Source: Mycobacterium genavense ATCC 51234 (GTDB taxonomy: Bacteria > Actinomycetota > Actinomycetes > Mycobacteriales > Mycobacteriaceae). From it: a stretch of DNA of 64,000 bases. The notes under the pieces are model-generated. The model was given only the letters and a program-made list of their open reading frames with translations, was not told the origin of the DNA and ran no database searches. This document shows, in pieces, positions 1-8,413 of the stretch; within the stretch, counting starts at the first letter, position 1, and every line of letters starts with the position of its first letter. Location of the stretch: positions 62,001-126,000 of the forward strand of contig NZ_JAGZ01000006.1 in the NCBI RefSeq assembly GCF_000526915.1. Direction: 5' to 3'. The translations under genes and the position numbers were made by a program.

Positions 1-1
1 G

Positions 2-340
2 TACGGGACCCCGGCCGAGCAGCCGGGCGCCGAGCTGACCAGCGGCCAAGACGCGATCGCGGTGTTCCCGCCGACCGCGGTGTCCGTGTACCGGGACCTA
101 CCGCACGGCAGCCCGCGTAACTGCGTCGACGTCACCGTCGCGGAGCTCGATATTCGCGGACCCGCCGTCGTGGTGAGCGGTGCACAGCAGCCGGACGGAG
201 CCCCGGGACTGGCCGCCGAGATCACCGTCGACGCCGCCGCCGAGCTGCGGCTGACACCCGGGGAGCGGGTGTGGTTCTCGGTCAAAGCGCTCGAAGTGGC
301 GTTGTATCCGGCCGCATCCCGACACCCCGACCGGCGGTGA
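2..340 (+). CDS. modC: ModC, molybdate ABC transporter ATPase, C-terminal end only
   Basis: The window opens inside this gene; 112 codons are readable before a TGA. What is visible is the C-terminal MOP/TOBE-like regulatory domain (motifs DAIAVFPPTAVSVY and APGLAAEIT), not the ATP-binding part. In the family this domain binds oxyanion while the missing N-terminal ATPase drives molybdate uptake with ModA and ModB. The next gene is apa (also called modD), the order known from M. tuberculosis Rv1859-Rv1860, which supports the name. No frame break in the visible part. Confidence 0.8.
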   Translation, partial: YGTPAEQPGAELTSGQDAIAVFPPTAVSVYRDLPHGSPRNCVDVTVAELDIRGPAVVVSGAQQPDGAPGLAAEITVDAAAELRLTPGERVWFSVKALEVALYPAASRHPDRR

Positions 341-448
341 ACTGCGTGGACTCCGGTCAGGTTGCGCTCCGGCAACATCGGGAAAACCGCCTGGCATCGC
401 CCGCACGGCACCCTTGCGTCACAGCGGTAACGCGGTAGGTTCGTCGCC

Positions 449-1438
449 ATGGATCAGGTGGACTTCAACTCGACACGTCGCAAAGGTTTGTGGGCGACGC
501 TGGCGATCGCCACGGTGACCAGTGCCAGTGCCGTCACCCTCGCGTTGCCGGCGCCCGCGAACGCCGATCCCGAGGTCCCGACTCCGGTTCCGGCAACGAC
601 GACCGCACCGCCCCCGGCCGCCGCGCCCGCGCCCGGCGCACCGGCACCCGCTGGGCAATCGGCACCCGCTGGGCAATCGGCACCCGCTGGGCAATCGGCA
701 CCCGCTGGGCAACCGGCACCGGGTGACCCGAACGCGCCCGTTCCACCGCCGCCCCCGCCCGTCGACCCCAACGCCGCCCGCATCACCAACGCCGTCGGCG
801 GGTTCAGCTACCTGCTACCCGGCGGCTGGGCCGAGTCGGACGCGTCGCACCTCGACTACGGCTCGGCACTGCTCAGCAAGATGATCGGTCCGCCGCCACA
901 ACCCGGTCAGCCCGCGCCGGTAGCCAACGACACGCGCATTGTGATGGGTCGCCTGGACCAAAAGCTCTATGCCAGCGCAGAAGCCAACGACGCCAAGGCC
1001 GCCGTCCGGCTGGGCTCGGACATGGGCGAGTTCTTCATGCCGTACCCGGGCACCCGGATCAATCAGGAGTCCGGCCCGCTGACCGGTGCCAACGGGATCA
1101 CCGGCAGCTCGTCGTTCTACGAGGTCAAGTTCAGCGATCCCAGCAAGCCCAACGGCCAGATCTGGACGGGCGTCGTCAGCGCTCCCAATGCGGCCACCGC
1201 CGGACCGCCCCAGCGCTGGTTCGTGGTGTGGCTCGGGACCAGCAACAACCCGGTGGACAAGGTCGGCGCCTCGGCGCTGGCCGAGTCGATCCTGCCCTTC
1301 ACCCCACCGCCGGCGGCGCCGGCTCCGGGCGCGCCGGCGCCCGCTCCAGGCGCTCCGCCACCGGCTCCGGGAGCCCCCGCGAGCGAGGTCACTCCGACGC
1401 CGAGCCCGGCACCGCAACAGACATCGTTTACTACCTAG
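449..1438 (+). CDS. apa: Alanine/proline-rich secreted glycoprotein Apa (fibronectin attachment protein)
   Basis: 329 residues, secreted. Residues 1-39 form a signal peptide (RRKGLW, hydrophobic [19 protein letters not shown], cleavage after ANA). A Pro/Ala-rich low-complexity stretch follows to about residue 108, including four APAGQ units, then a globular core ([40 protein letters not shown]) and a second Pro/Ala-rich tail. The family is mannosylated, binds fibronectin and is a dominant antigen. Intact. The ATG gives the conserved MDQVD start. The C-terminal tail and the repeat are the variable parts. Confidence 0.95.
   Translation: MDQVDFNSTRRKGLWATLAIATVTSASAVTLALPAPANADPEVPTPVPATTTAPPPAAAPAPGAPAPAGQSAPAGQSAPAGQSAPAGQPAPGDPNAPVPPPPPPVDPNAARITNAVGGFSYLLPGGWAESDASHLDYGSALLSKMIGPPPQPGQPAPVANDTRIVMGRLDQKLYASAEANDAKAAVRLGSDMGEFFMPYPGTRINQESGPLTGANGITGSSSFYEVKFSDPSKPNGQIWTGVVSAPNAATAGPPQRWFVVWLGTSNNPVDKVGASALAESILPFTPPPAAPAPGAPAPAPGAPPPAPGAPASEVTPTPSPAPQQTSFTT
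643..714 (+). repeat. In-frame 18-bp tandem repeat, four copies, inside apa
   Basis: The unit GGCACCCGCTGGGCAATC occurs at 643-660, 661-678 and 679-696 without change and at 697-714 with one T-to-C change. Each unit encodes six residues (APAGQS, last copy APAGQP). Being a multiple of three it can change length without breaking the frame, so copy number may vary between strains. Confidence 0.97.
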
Positions 1439-1515
1439 CCACACACAGGGTGTACCGGGACGACTGCCCGGAATCCTAGGCTGAGCTCGGGCAGCCGAAT
1501 CGCGAGGAGACTTGC

Positions 1516-1815
1516 ATGGATGTCATGGCAACCGCCGAGTATCTGGCCCAATCGACCACGACGACGAGCGTCGGCGTGATCGGTTACATCATCATCGGCG
1601 GCCTGGCCGGGTGGGCCGCAGGCAAGCTGGTGAAGGGTTCCGGGTCCGGAATCTTGATGAACATCGTGATCGGTGTCGTCGGCGCGCTGATCGGCGGCTT
1701 CTTGCTGAGCTTCTTCTTCGACACCGCCGCCGGCGGCCGGATCTTCACCTTCTTCACCGCGCTGCTGGGCTCGGTGATCCTGTTGTGGATCGTCGGGTTG
1801 GTGCGCAAGAGCTGA
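1516..1815 (+). CDS. Small membrane protein, GlsB/YeaQ/YmgE (transglycosylase-associated) family
   Basis: 99 residues with three hydrophobic segments (about residues 20-37, 49-69 and 76-95) separated by glycine-rich turns (GGLAGWAAGKLVKG, GALIGGF). This GxxAG..AGKL pattern is that of the GlsB/YeaQ/YmgE family of small integral membrane proteins, linked elsewhere to envelope stress; the biochemical role is unknown. A GAGGAGA Shine-Dalgarno lies just before the ATG. Position after apa matches Rv1861. A second member of the family follows 165 bp downstream. Intact. Confidence 0.85.
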   Translation: MDVMATAEYLAQSTTTTSVGVIGYIIIGGLAGWAAGKLVKGSGSGILMNIVIGVVGALIGGFLLSFFFDTAAGGRIFTFFTALLGSVILLWIVGLVRKS

Positions 1816-1980
1816 AGCCGCCTGTGGCAAATAACGATCGGCGGTCCGCCGGCGGACTGCTGGTCTGCGGCTCGCGTCGAATTCCGGCAGCGGAAATGCT
1901 ATTTCGCCGAAGCGGTTGAGTCGGCTCCGACGGGGTATACGGCCCACGTCCCACTGTAAGTTAATAGTAAGGAGCCGGTC

Positions 1981-2259
1981 ATGGTCATGCACATCATCTG
2001 GCTGATCGTCCTGGGTCTGATCGTCGGCCTGGTTGCGCGACTGCTGGTGCCGGGCAAGCAGCCGATGGGCTGGGTCGCAACCGCGCTGCTCGGCATCGTC
2101 GGCTCGTACGTCGGCGGCACGCTCGGAAGCGTGGTTTTCCCGCCGCACCACTTCACGATCACCCCGCCGATCAACCACGCATTCCTGGGTGGGCTGGTCG
2201 GTGCGGTGATCCTGTTGCTGATCTACAAGTTCGCCACCTCCCGCACCAAGACCCTGTAG
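1981..2259 (+). CDS. Small membrane protein, GlsB/YeaQ/YmgE family, second copy
   Basis: 92 residues, three predicted membrane segments (residues 4-22, 30-50, 66-85), with the family core GLIVGLVARLLVPGKQPMGW. It is a divergent paralogue of the upstream gene, so the pair probably arose by old duplication. An AAGGAG Shine-Dalgarno lies 7 bases before the ATG. The 165-bp gap holds no other gene; an AT-rich stretch (TTAATAGTAA) precedes the ribosome site. Intact. Confidence 0.82.
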   Translation: MVMHIIWLIVLGLIVGLVARLLVPGKQPMGWVATALLGIVGSYVGGTLGSVVFPPHHFTITPPINHAFLGGLVGAVILLLIYKFATSRTKTL

Positions 2260-2313
2260 AGACAAGGTCTTTTGCCGCTGCGCATCGACGAGGCGCAGCG
2301 GCATGATGGGGTG

Positions 2314-3348
2314 ATGGCTTCTGCGGCAACGATGAAGGCGTGGCGGGTGCGTCGGCCCAGCCCGATGCACACCGACCCGCTGCAGCGGGTGACCACCGAG
2401 GTGCCGCGGCCGGCGCCTTCGGAATTGCTGGTGGCCGTGCTGGCGTGCGGCGTGTGCCGCACCGACCTGCACGTCACCGAGGGCGACCTGCCGGTGCATC
2501 GCGAGCATGTCACCCCCGGCCACGAGGTCGTCGGCGAAGTCGTCGAGGTCGGCTCAGAGGTCGGCGCGGCCGGTGACGAATTCAAGGTAGGCGACCGGGT
2601 CGGCATCGCCTGGCTGCGCCACACCTGCGGGGTGTGCAAGTACTGCCGGCGCGGCGACGAGAACCTGTGCCCCGAGTCCCGCTACACCGGCTGGGATACC
2701 GACGGTGGATACGCCGAATTCGCCACGGTGCCAGCCGCTTTCGCGCACCGTCTGCCAAGCGGTTACAGCGACAGCGAACTCGCGCCGCTGTTGTGCGCCG
2801 GCATCATCGGATACCGCTCGCTGCTGCGCGCCGAGCTACCGGCGGGTGGCCGGCTGGGCATCTACGGCTTCGGCGGCAGCGCGCACATCACCGCGCAGGT
2901 CGCGTTGGCCCAGGGCGCCGAGCTGCACGTGATGACGCGCGGTGAGCGGGCCCGGGAGCTGGCGCTCGAACTTGGTGCGACCTCGGCGCAGGGGGCCGCG
3001 GATCCGCCGCCGGTCCCGCTGGACGCCGCGATCCTGTTCGCCCCCGTTGGCGATCTGGTGCTGCCCGCCTGCGAGGCGCTGGATCGCGGCGGCACGCTGG
3101 CGATCGCCGGTATCCATCTGTCGGATATCCCGGGGCTGAACTATCAGCGGCACTTGTTCCAGGAGCGACAGATTCGCTCGGTCACCTCGAACACCCGGGC
3201 CGACGCGCGGGAGTTTCTCGACTTCGTGGGACGCCATCGCGTCGAGGTGACGACGCCGGAATACCCACTCGATCAGGCCGATCAGGCGTTGCGCGATCTG
3301 GCCGACGGCCGCATCGCGGGGGCCGCGGTGCTGCGGCCCAGCGGTTAG
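2314..3348 (+). CDS. adhA: Zinc-dependent alcohol dehydrogenase AdhA
   Basis: 344 residues, medium-chain dehydrogenase. Catalytic zinc ligands are visible as C45 in CGVCRTDLH and H70-E71 in GHE; the structural zinc knuckle is C105, C108, C111 and C119 ([15 protein letters not shown]). The Rossmann motif is YGFGGSAH. The family oxidises primary alcohols with NAD(P). I chose the ATG at 2314 ([10 protein letters not shown]) because the reading-frame extension upstream, which begins with TTG, has no family resemblance. Position matches Rv1862. The stop overlaps the end of the convergent CPBP gene by 3 bases. Intact. Confidence 0.9.
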   Translation: MASAATMKAWRVRRPSPMHTDPLQRVTTEVPRPAPSELLVAVLACGVCRTDLHVTEGDLPVHREHVTPGHEVVGEVVEVGSEVGAAGDEFKVGDRVGIAWLRHTCGVCKYCRRGDENLCPESRYTGWDTDGGYAEFATVPAAFAHRLPSGYSDSELAPLLCAGIIGYRSLLRAELPAGGRLGIYGFGGSAHITAQVALAQGAELHVMTRGERARELALELGATSAQGAADPPPVPLDAAILFAPVGDLVLPACEALDRGGTLAIAGIHLSDIPGLNYQRHLFQERQIRSVTSNTRADAREFLDFVGRHRVEVTTPEYPLDQADQALRDLADGRIAGAAVLRPSG

Positions 3349-4118
3349 GTCGACAGATGCCAGACTAGGGCCGCGGCCAACGCGCCCAGCCCGTTCAATG
3401 ACCAGTGCAGCGCGATCGGCGCGATCAGGCTGCCGCTGCGCCGCCGCAACCAGCTGAACACGAAGTCCGCGCTGCCCGTCGCCAGCACCGCCAGCGTCAC
3501 CCCGGCGACCATCCCGGCGAACCCGCCGCCGAACAACCGGGTGAACCCGACGTTGCTGCTGGTCATGCCCAGCGAGGTGGCGACGTGCCACAAGCCGAAC
3601 AGCAACGAACCGACCAGCGCGACCCCGCGAAATCCCCACGCCCGATGCAGCGCGCCGTGCAGCACGCCCCGGAAGGCCAGCTCCTCGGGGATCACGGTCT
3701 GCAGCGGAATGATGACCATCGAGGCGATCAGCGCGCCCGAGACCGTCGCGTAGTGGTTGTTCAGGAACATCGGCCGTGTCACCGGCAGCAGCACGCCGAC
3801 ACCGATCACCGACGCCACCACCGCCACCGCGGCCAGCGCGTAACCGAGCCCGGAGCGCCAATGCTCGCGCCCCAGCCCGAGGTCGACCCAATCCAGACCG
3901 ATGGCGCGCATCAACACCACCAATTCGACGGCGGCCACCGGCACCGTCGCGACGCTCGCCCACGGCGTGGTGAAATGCGCGATCAGATTCGTGCCGACCA
4001 ACACCGCGACGACCACGCCGATGTCGAAATACAGCCGCAGCCGGTGCAGCGCCGACAATTGCGACACCACCGGGTGGAGGTCAACGGGATCGAAAGCCGT
4101 TGCGGCGGGCTCGGACAT
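3345..4118 (-). CDS. CPBP-family intramembrane metalloprotease homologue
   Basis: 257 residues, mostly hydrophobic with about seven membrane spans. The glutamate pair and arginine of the CAAX-protease/bacteriocin-processing motif are present as EELAFR at 145-150, and the second motif FGLWH at 174-178 supplies a metal-binding His. Family members cleave or bind membrane proteins; no substrate can be inferred here. Position corresponds to Rv1863c. Intact; convergent with adhA. Confidence 0.8.
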   Translation of the reverse strand: MSEPAATAFDPVDLHPVVSQLSALHRLRLYFDIGVVVAVLVGTNLIAHFTTPWASVATVPVAAVELVVLMRAIGLDWVDLGLGREHWRSGLGYALAAVAVVASVIGVGVLLPVTRPMFLNNHYATVSGALIASMVIIPLQTVIPEELAFRGVLHGALHRAWGFRGVALVGSLLFGLWHVATSLGMTSSNVGFTRLFGGGFAGMVAGVTLAVLATGSADFVFSWLRRRSGSLIAPIALHWSLNGLGALAAALVWHLST

Positions 4119-4155
4119 CGCCGCCGAGTTTACCTGCGCGTGCTTGCCGCCCAGG

Positions 4156-6455
4156 TCAGATCGACTCCCACTTCCAGTGCGCGATCCGCGGGTCGTCCTC
4201 CCCGTGCTCGCAGGTGTAGCGGCGAGCGTCCAGCCGCGCGTCGACCATCCGCTGGCGCAGCAGCGCGGCCCGGCCCGCCAGGCCGTCCACCCGGTCGATG
4301 ACGTCGATCACCAAATGGAAGCGGTCGAGATCGTTGAGCATCACCATGTCGAACGGCGTCGTCGTGGTGCCGCGCTCCTTGAACCCGCGCACGTGGATGT
4401 TGGCGTGGTTGGCGCGGCGGTAGCTCAGCCGGTGGATCAGCCACGGATAGCCGTGGTAGGCGAAGATGACCGGCTTGTCGCGGGTGAACAACGCGTCGAA
4501 TTCCCGGTCCGGCAACCCGTGTGGATGCTCGGAGTCCGGCTGCAGGCGCATCAGGTCGACGACGTTGACCAGTCGCACGGTCAGGTCCGGTAGCTCGCGG
4601 CGCAGGATGTCGGCGGCGGCCAGCGCCTCTTGGGTGGGACGTCGCCGGCGCACGCCAGCACCACGTCGGGTTCGCCTTTCGCGCTGCTGGCCCACTCCCA
4701 GATGCCCAGGCCGCGGGTGCAGTGCGCGACCGCGTCGTGCATGTCGAGGTAGGCCAGCGCGGGCTGCTTGCCGGCGACGATGACGTTGATGTAGTCGCGG
4801 CTGCGCAGGCAATGGTCGGCCACCGACAGCAGCGTGTTGCCGTCCGGCGGCAGATAGACCCGGACGACCTCGGCGCGCTTGTTGGCGACCAGGTCGATGA
4901 AGCCGGGATCCTGGTGCGAGGCGCCGTTGTGGTCCTGACGCCATACGTGCGAGCTCAGCAGGTAGTTCAGCGAGCGATGGGCTGGCGCCAGGGCAGTTCG
5001 CGGCTGGTGGACAGCCATTTGGCGTGCTGGTTGAGCATCGAGTCGACGATGTGCACGAACGCCTCGTAGCAGTTGAACAACCCGTGCCACCCGGTCAGCA
5101 GGTAGCCCTCCAGCCAGCCCTGGCATAGATGCTCGGAGAGCACCTCCATCACGCGGCCGTTCGGCGCGAGCCCCTCGTCGTCGGGCTCGATTTTCGACAG
5201 CCACACCTTGCCGGTGGATTCGAACACGGCCGCCAGCCGGTTGGAGGCGGTTTCGTCGGGCCCCATCAGCCGGAAGCGGTCCGGATTGCGGGTGATCACG
5301 TCGCGCAGGAAGGTGCCCAGCACCCGGGTGGCCTCGTGCATCGACGCGCCCGGGTCGTCGACCGGCACCGCGTAGTCGCGGAAGTCCGGCAGATCCAGCT
5401 CGCGCAGCAGCACGCCGCCGTTGGCGTGCGGGTTGGCGCTCATCCGCCGCGGGCCCGTCGGCGCCAGCTCGCGCAGCTCCGCACGCAGCACGCCGTGGGC
5501 GTCGAACAGCTCGTCGGGCCGATAGCTGCGCAGCCACTCTTCCAGCTGCGCGCGGTGCGCGGGGTTGTCGCGGGTCTCGGCAAGCGGCACCTGGTGTGCG
5601 CGCCAGGTGCCCTCGACGTGCTTGCCGTCGACCTGCTTGGGCCCGGTCCAGCCCTTGGGGGTGCGCAGCACGATCATCGGCCACACCGGCCAGCTCTCGG
5701 TGCCCGGCGGCGGGGTCGTCACCGGCGACCGTGATCGGCCGGTAGCTGTAGCCACGCATCAGCGATTCGAGCTCGGTGTGCGGGATCCGGGCCAGCACGG
5801 TCGGGTTGGCGATCTTGTAGCCGTTGAGGTGCAGGATCGGCAGCACCGCGCCGTCGACGGCGGGGTTGAGGAATTTGTTCGAGTGCCAGCGGGCCGCCAG
5901 GGGGCCGGTCTCGGCCTCCCCGTCGCCGATCACGCACGCGACCACCAGATCGGGGTTGTCGAACGCCGCGCCGAACGCGTGCACCAGCGCGTAGCCGAGT
6001 TCGCCGCCTTCGTGGATCGATCCCGGGGTCTGCGCGGCGACGTGGCTGGGGATGCCGCCGGGAAAGGAGAACTGACGGAACAACTTTCGCAGCCCCTCGG
6101 TGTCCTCACCGATACCGCTGTAAATCTCGGTGTAGGTACCTTCCAGGTAGGCGTTGGCGACCAGACCCGGGCCGCCGTGACCGGGCCCGGTGATGTAGAT
6201 GACGTTGGCGTCGCGATTGCGGATGATCCGGTTCAGGTGCGCGTAAATCAGGTTGAGGCCGGGCGTGGTGCCCCAGTGTCCCAGCAGCCGCGGTTTGACG
6301 TGCTCGGCCGCCAGCGGCTCGTTGAGTAGTGGATTGTCCAGCAGATAGATCTGCCCGACGGACAGGTAATTGGCGGCACACCAATACTTGTCGATCAGGG
6401 TGAGTTCGTCGTCGGAGAGTGCTTCGGGCGCTGATGTCGGGGTTTGCCGGCTCAC
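4156..6455 (-). pseudogene. xfp: Phosphoketolase (xylulose-5-P/fructose-6-P), broken by frameshifts
   Basis: Phosphoketolase sequence runs through three frames. The N-terminal part (from a GTG at 6455; motifs DKYWCAANYLSVGQIYLL, GHWGTTPGLN, GDGEAETGPLAARWHSNKF) stops matching near 5720. The middle part ([15 protein letters not shown] to [11 protein letters not shown]) is in a second frame, then near 4980 it returns to the first frame ([19 protein letters not shown]), and near 4640 it passes to a third ([16 protein letters not shown] to the TGA). Between GDDPAA and [12 protein letters not shown] only a few residues remain where the family has roughly 30 more, so a deletion is likely there. The enzyme would cleave sugar phosphates to acetyl-P with TPP. 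Confidence 0.88.
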
Positions 6456-6501
6456 CCGCCCGATTGTCCGCGAAGCCGCGCGGCGCCGCCAGGAGCGAAG
6501 G

Positions 6502-7350
6502 TCACTCCTCGCCACGAGCGCGGGACTCGTAGGCCTTGCGCTTCTCGAAATCGACGTCGTCGGTGAAGACTTGCTCGCCACCGAGGAGGCGGCTGATGCC
6601 CTCCGCCACCGGGCGCGGCAGGAACTTCTGTGACGCGATGATCGCGCCGGCCATCTTCGTGACGCGCGCCCGCGGTTTGGGGTGCCCCACCAGCCCGACG
6701 ATCGCGTCGGCGACGTCGGAGGGCTCGGCGTTTTGGATGCCCTTGGCGCCGGACGTCCCGGCGATGAGTTCGGTTTTCACGAACGTCGGCATCACCAGCG
6801 AGAACTTCACGCCCGTCGAGCGGTATTCGATCCGCGCGGCGTCGGTGAAGCCAACCACGGCATGCTTGCTGGCACAGTAGGTCGCCGCCCCGGGGACGTA
6901 GGTCTCGCCGGCCAGGGAAGCGACGTTGATGACGTGTCCGCGCTTGCGGGGGACCATGCGCTCGATGGCCAGCTTGGTGCCCAGGATCACGCCGAAGACG
7001 TTGATGTCGAGGACGCGGCGGGTGACCGAATCCGGCTCGTCGCCGACCCGGCCGAGCGGCATGATGCCCGCGTTGTTGACCAGCACGTCGATCGGGCCCA
7101 GTTGACGTTCCACCGTATCGAGAAATTCCGAAAACGAATTCCGTTCTGTCACATCGAGTTTGCCGTACACGTCGAGGCCAAGCGCCGCGCCGGACTCCTT
7201 CACCTTCACCTCGTCGACGTCGCCGATCGCGACCTTGGCGCCCAGATTGTGCAAGGCGGTCGCGGTGGCCAGTCCAATTCCCCGTGCGCCGCCGGTGATC
7301 ACGATGACCTTGCCCCGCACTTTCAGGCCCAGAGATGCCGTGTCTGCCAT
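6502..7350 (-). CDS. Short-chain dehydrogenase/reductase (Rv1865c-like)
   Basis: 282 residues, classical SDR fold. Cofactor motif TGGARGIG at 19-26, NNAG at 92-95, catalytic S145, Y158 and K162 in YCASK. The C-terminal 60 residues extend past the core and end in charged sequence, as in mycobacterial SDRs of unknown substrate. The broken phosphoketolase starts 46 bases downstream on the same strand, so the two probably shared a transcript. Intact. Confidence 0.88.
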   Translation of the reverse strand: MADTASLGLKVRGKVIVITGGARGIGLATATALHNLGAKVAIGDVDEVKVKESGAALGLDVYGKLDVTERNSFSEFLDTVERQLGPIDVLVNNAGIMPLGRVGDEPDSVTRRVLDINVFGVILGTKLAIERMVPRKRGHVINVASLAGETYVPGAATYCASKHAVVGFTDAARIEYRSTGVKFSLVMPTFVKTELIAGTSGAKGIQNAEPSDVADAIVGLVGHPKPRARVTKMAGAIIASQKFLPRPVAEGISRLLGGEQVFTDDVDFEKRKAYESRARGEE

Positions 7351-7398
7351 CCCCTCAGCACAGCACTCGGCTTCCGGCGACGCAACGACGGACGCCGT

Positions 7399-8295
7399 TC
7401 AGCCGAAGGTCAGCCAAGCCAGGCTGCCGGCACCGAACAGCGCGCAGTAGATCGCGAACGGGGTCAGGGTCCGGGTCTCGAAGTACCGGGTGAGGTAGCG
7501 GACCGCGAGGTAGGCGCAGCCGAACGAGGCCAGGCTGCCGGCCAGCATCTGGCCGGCGATCCCGGCGCCCAGCGGGCCGAACAGCTCGGGGATCTTGTAC
7601 ACGCCGGCGGCCAGGATGATCGGCGTGGCCAGCAGAAAAGAGAAGCGAGCGGCGTCCTCGTGGGACAGGCCGCGCCACAGGCCCGCCACGATGGTGATGC
7701 CGGATCGGCTGATGCCCGGTAGCAGCGCGAGGATCTGAGCGGAGCCGATCAGCACGCCACGGCGCAACGGCAGCTGCGCGAGCCGGTGGTCGACGGCCTC
7801 GCCGCCGTGCCCGTCACCGTCGACCACCGAGTCGGCGCGGCGGCGCAGCACTTCGGCCGCATACAGCGCGATTCCGTTGAGCAGCAAGAAGGCCGCCGCG
7901 GGAATCGGTTTGCCGAGCGTGGTGCGGAACAGCTTCTCTCCGAACAGCCCCGCGAGCGCCACCGGGACGGTGGCGGCCACCAGCAGCCACGCCAACCGCT
8001 CGTTGGGCGTCTGGATGCGGCGGTGTCGCGCCGAGGAGACGAATCCGGTCAGCACCCGCAGCCAGTCGCGCCAGAAGAACACCAGCAGTGCCGCGGCGGT
8101 GGCGACGTGCAGGCCGACCAGGAATGCCAGGTACGGGGACTTGGGTGCCGAGACGTCCAGGTCGCGGGCCCATTCGCCGCCGATCAGCGCCGGCACCAAG
8201 ATCGAGTGGCCGAGGCTGGAGACCGGGAACAGTTTGGTCACACCCTGCGCCGCGCCGACCAACAGGGCCTCGACGTAACTCAAGTGCGTACTCAC
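7399..8295 (-). CDS. uppP: Undecaprenyl-pyrophosphate phosphatase paralogue (UppP/BacA family) lacking a catalytic Glu
   Basis: 298 residues, polytopic membrane protein, GTG start (VSTHLSYVEALLVG). The family removes a phosphate from undecaprenyl or decaprenyl pyrophosphate to recycle the lipid carrier. Conserved features: PVSSLGH (S26, S27) and PGISRSG. The usual TEF/TEL triad is TKL here: codon AAA gives Lys at 21, where the family has the essential Glu (E21 in E. coli BacA numbering), a single G-to-A change from GAA. The reading frame is intact but catalysis is doubtful. It may be a second copy, since mycobacteria also carry Rv2136c. Confidence 0.8.
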   Translation of the reverse strand: MSTHLSYVEALLVGAAQGVTKLFPVSSLGHSILVPALIGGEWARDLDVSAPKSPYLAFLVGLHVATAAALLVFFWRDWLRVLTGFVSSARHRRIQTPNERLAWLLVAATVPVALAGLFGEKLFRTTLGKPIPAAAFLLLNGIALYAAEVLRRRADSVVDGDGHGGEAVDHRLAQLPLRRGVLIGSAQILALLPGISRSGITIVAGLWRGLSHEDAARFSFLLATPIILAAGVYKIPELFGPLGAGIAGQMLAGSLASFGCAYLAVRYLTRYFETRTLTPFAIYCALFGAGSLAWLTFG

Positions 8296-8413
8296 GAACC
8301 CGATATCTCGCTTCCGGTATGTCCGACAACAAACTTCCGCAGCGTAGCCGGTCGGCGACCGACATCCGAACCAGGTTGAGCGGCCGTGCATTTGACGGCG
8401 GTACGGTGGGCCA

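Noticed and set aside
643..714. Four short direct repeats as a CRISPR array
   Set aside because: The copies are contiguous with no spacers and keep the apa frame; it is a coding tandem repeat.
1455..1471. CCGGG/CCCGG mini-hairpin after apa as a terminator
   Set aside because: Only five base pairs; expected often by chance at this GC content.
1435..2523. Long minus-strand open frame over the two small membrane proteins
   Set aside because: It is the antisense shadow of three genes with good motifs and is rich in Arg, His and Gln as expected from GC-rich antisense frames.
5129..6329. Plus-strand open frames across the phosphoketolase
   Set aside because: Complement of clear phosphoketolase codons; no family signal.
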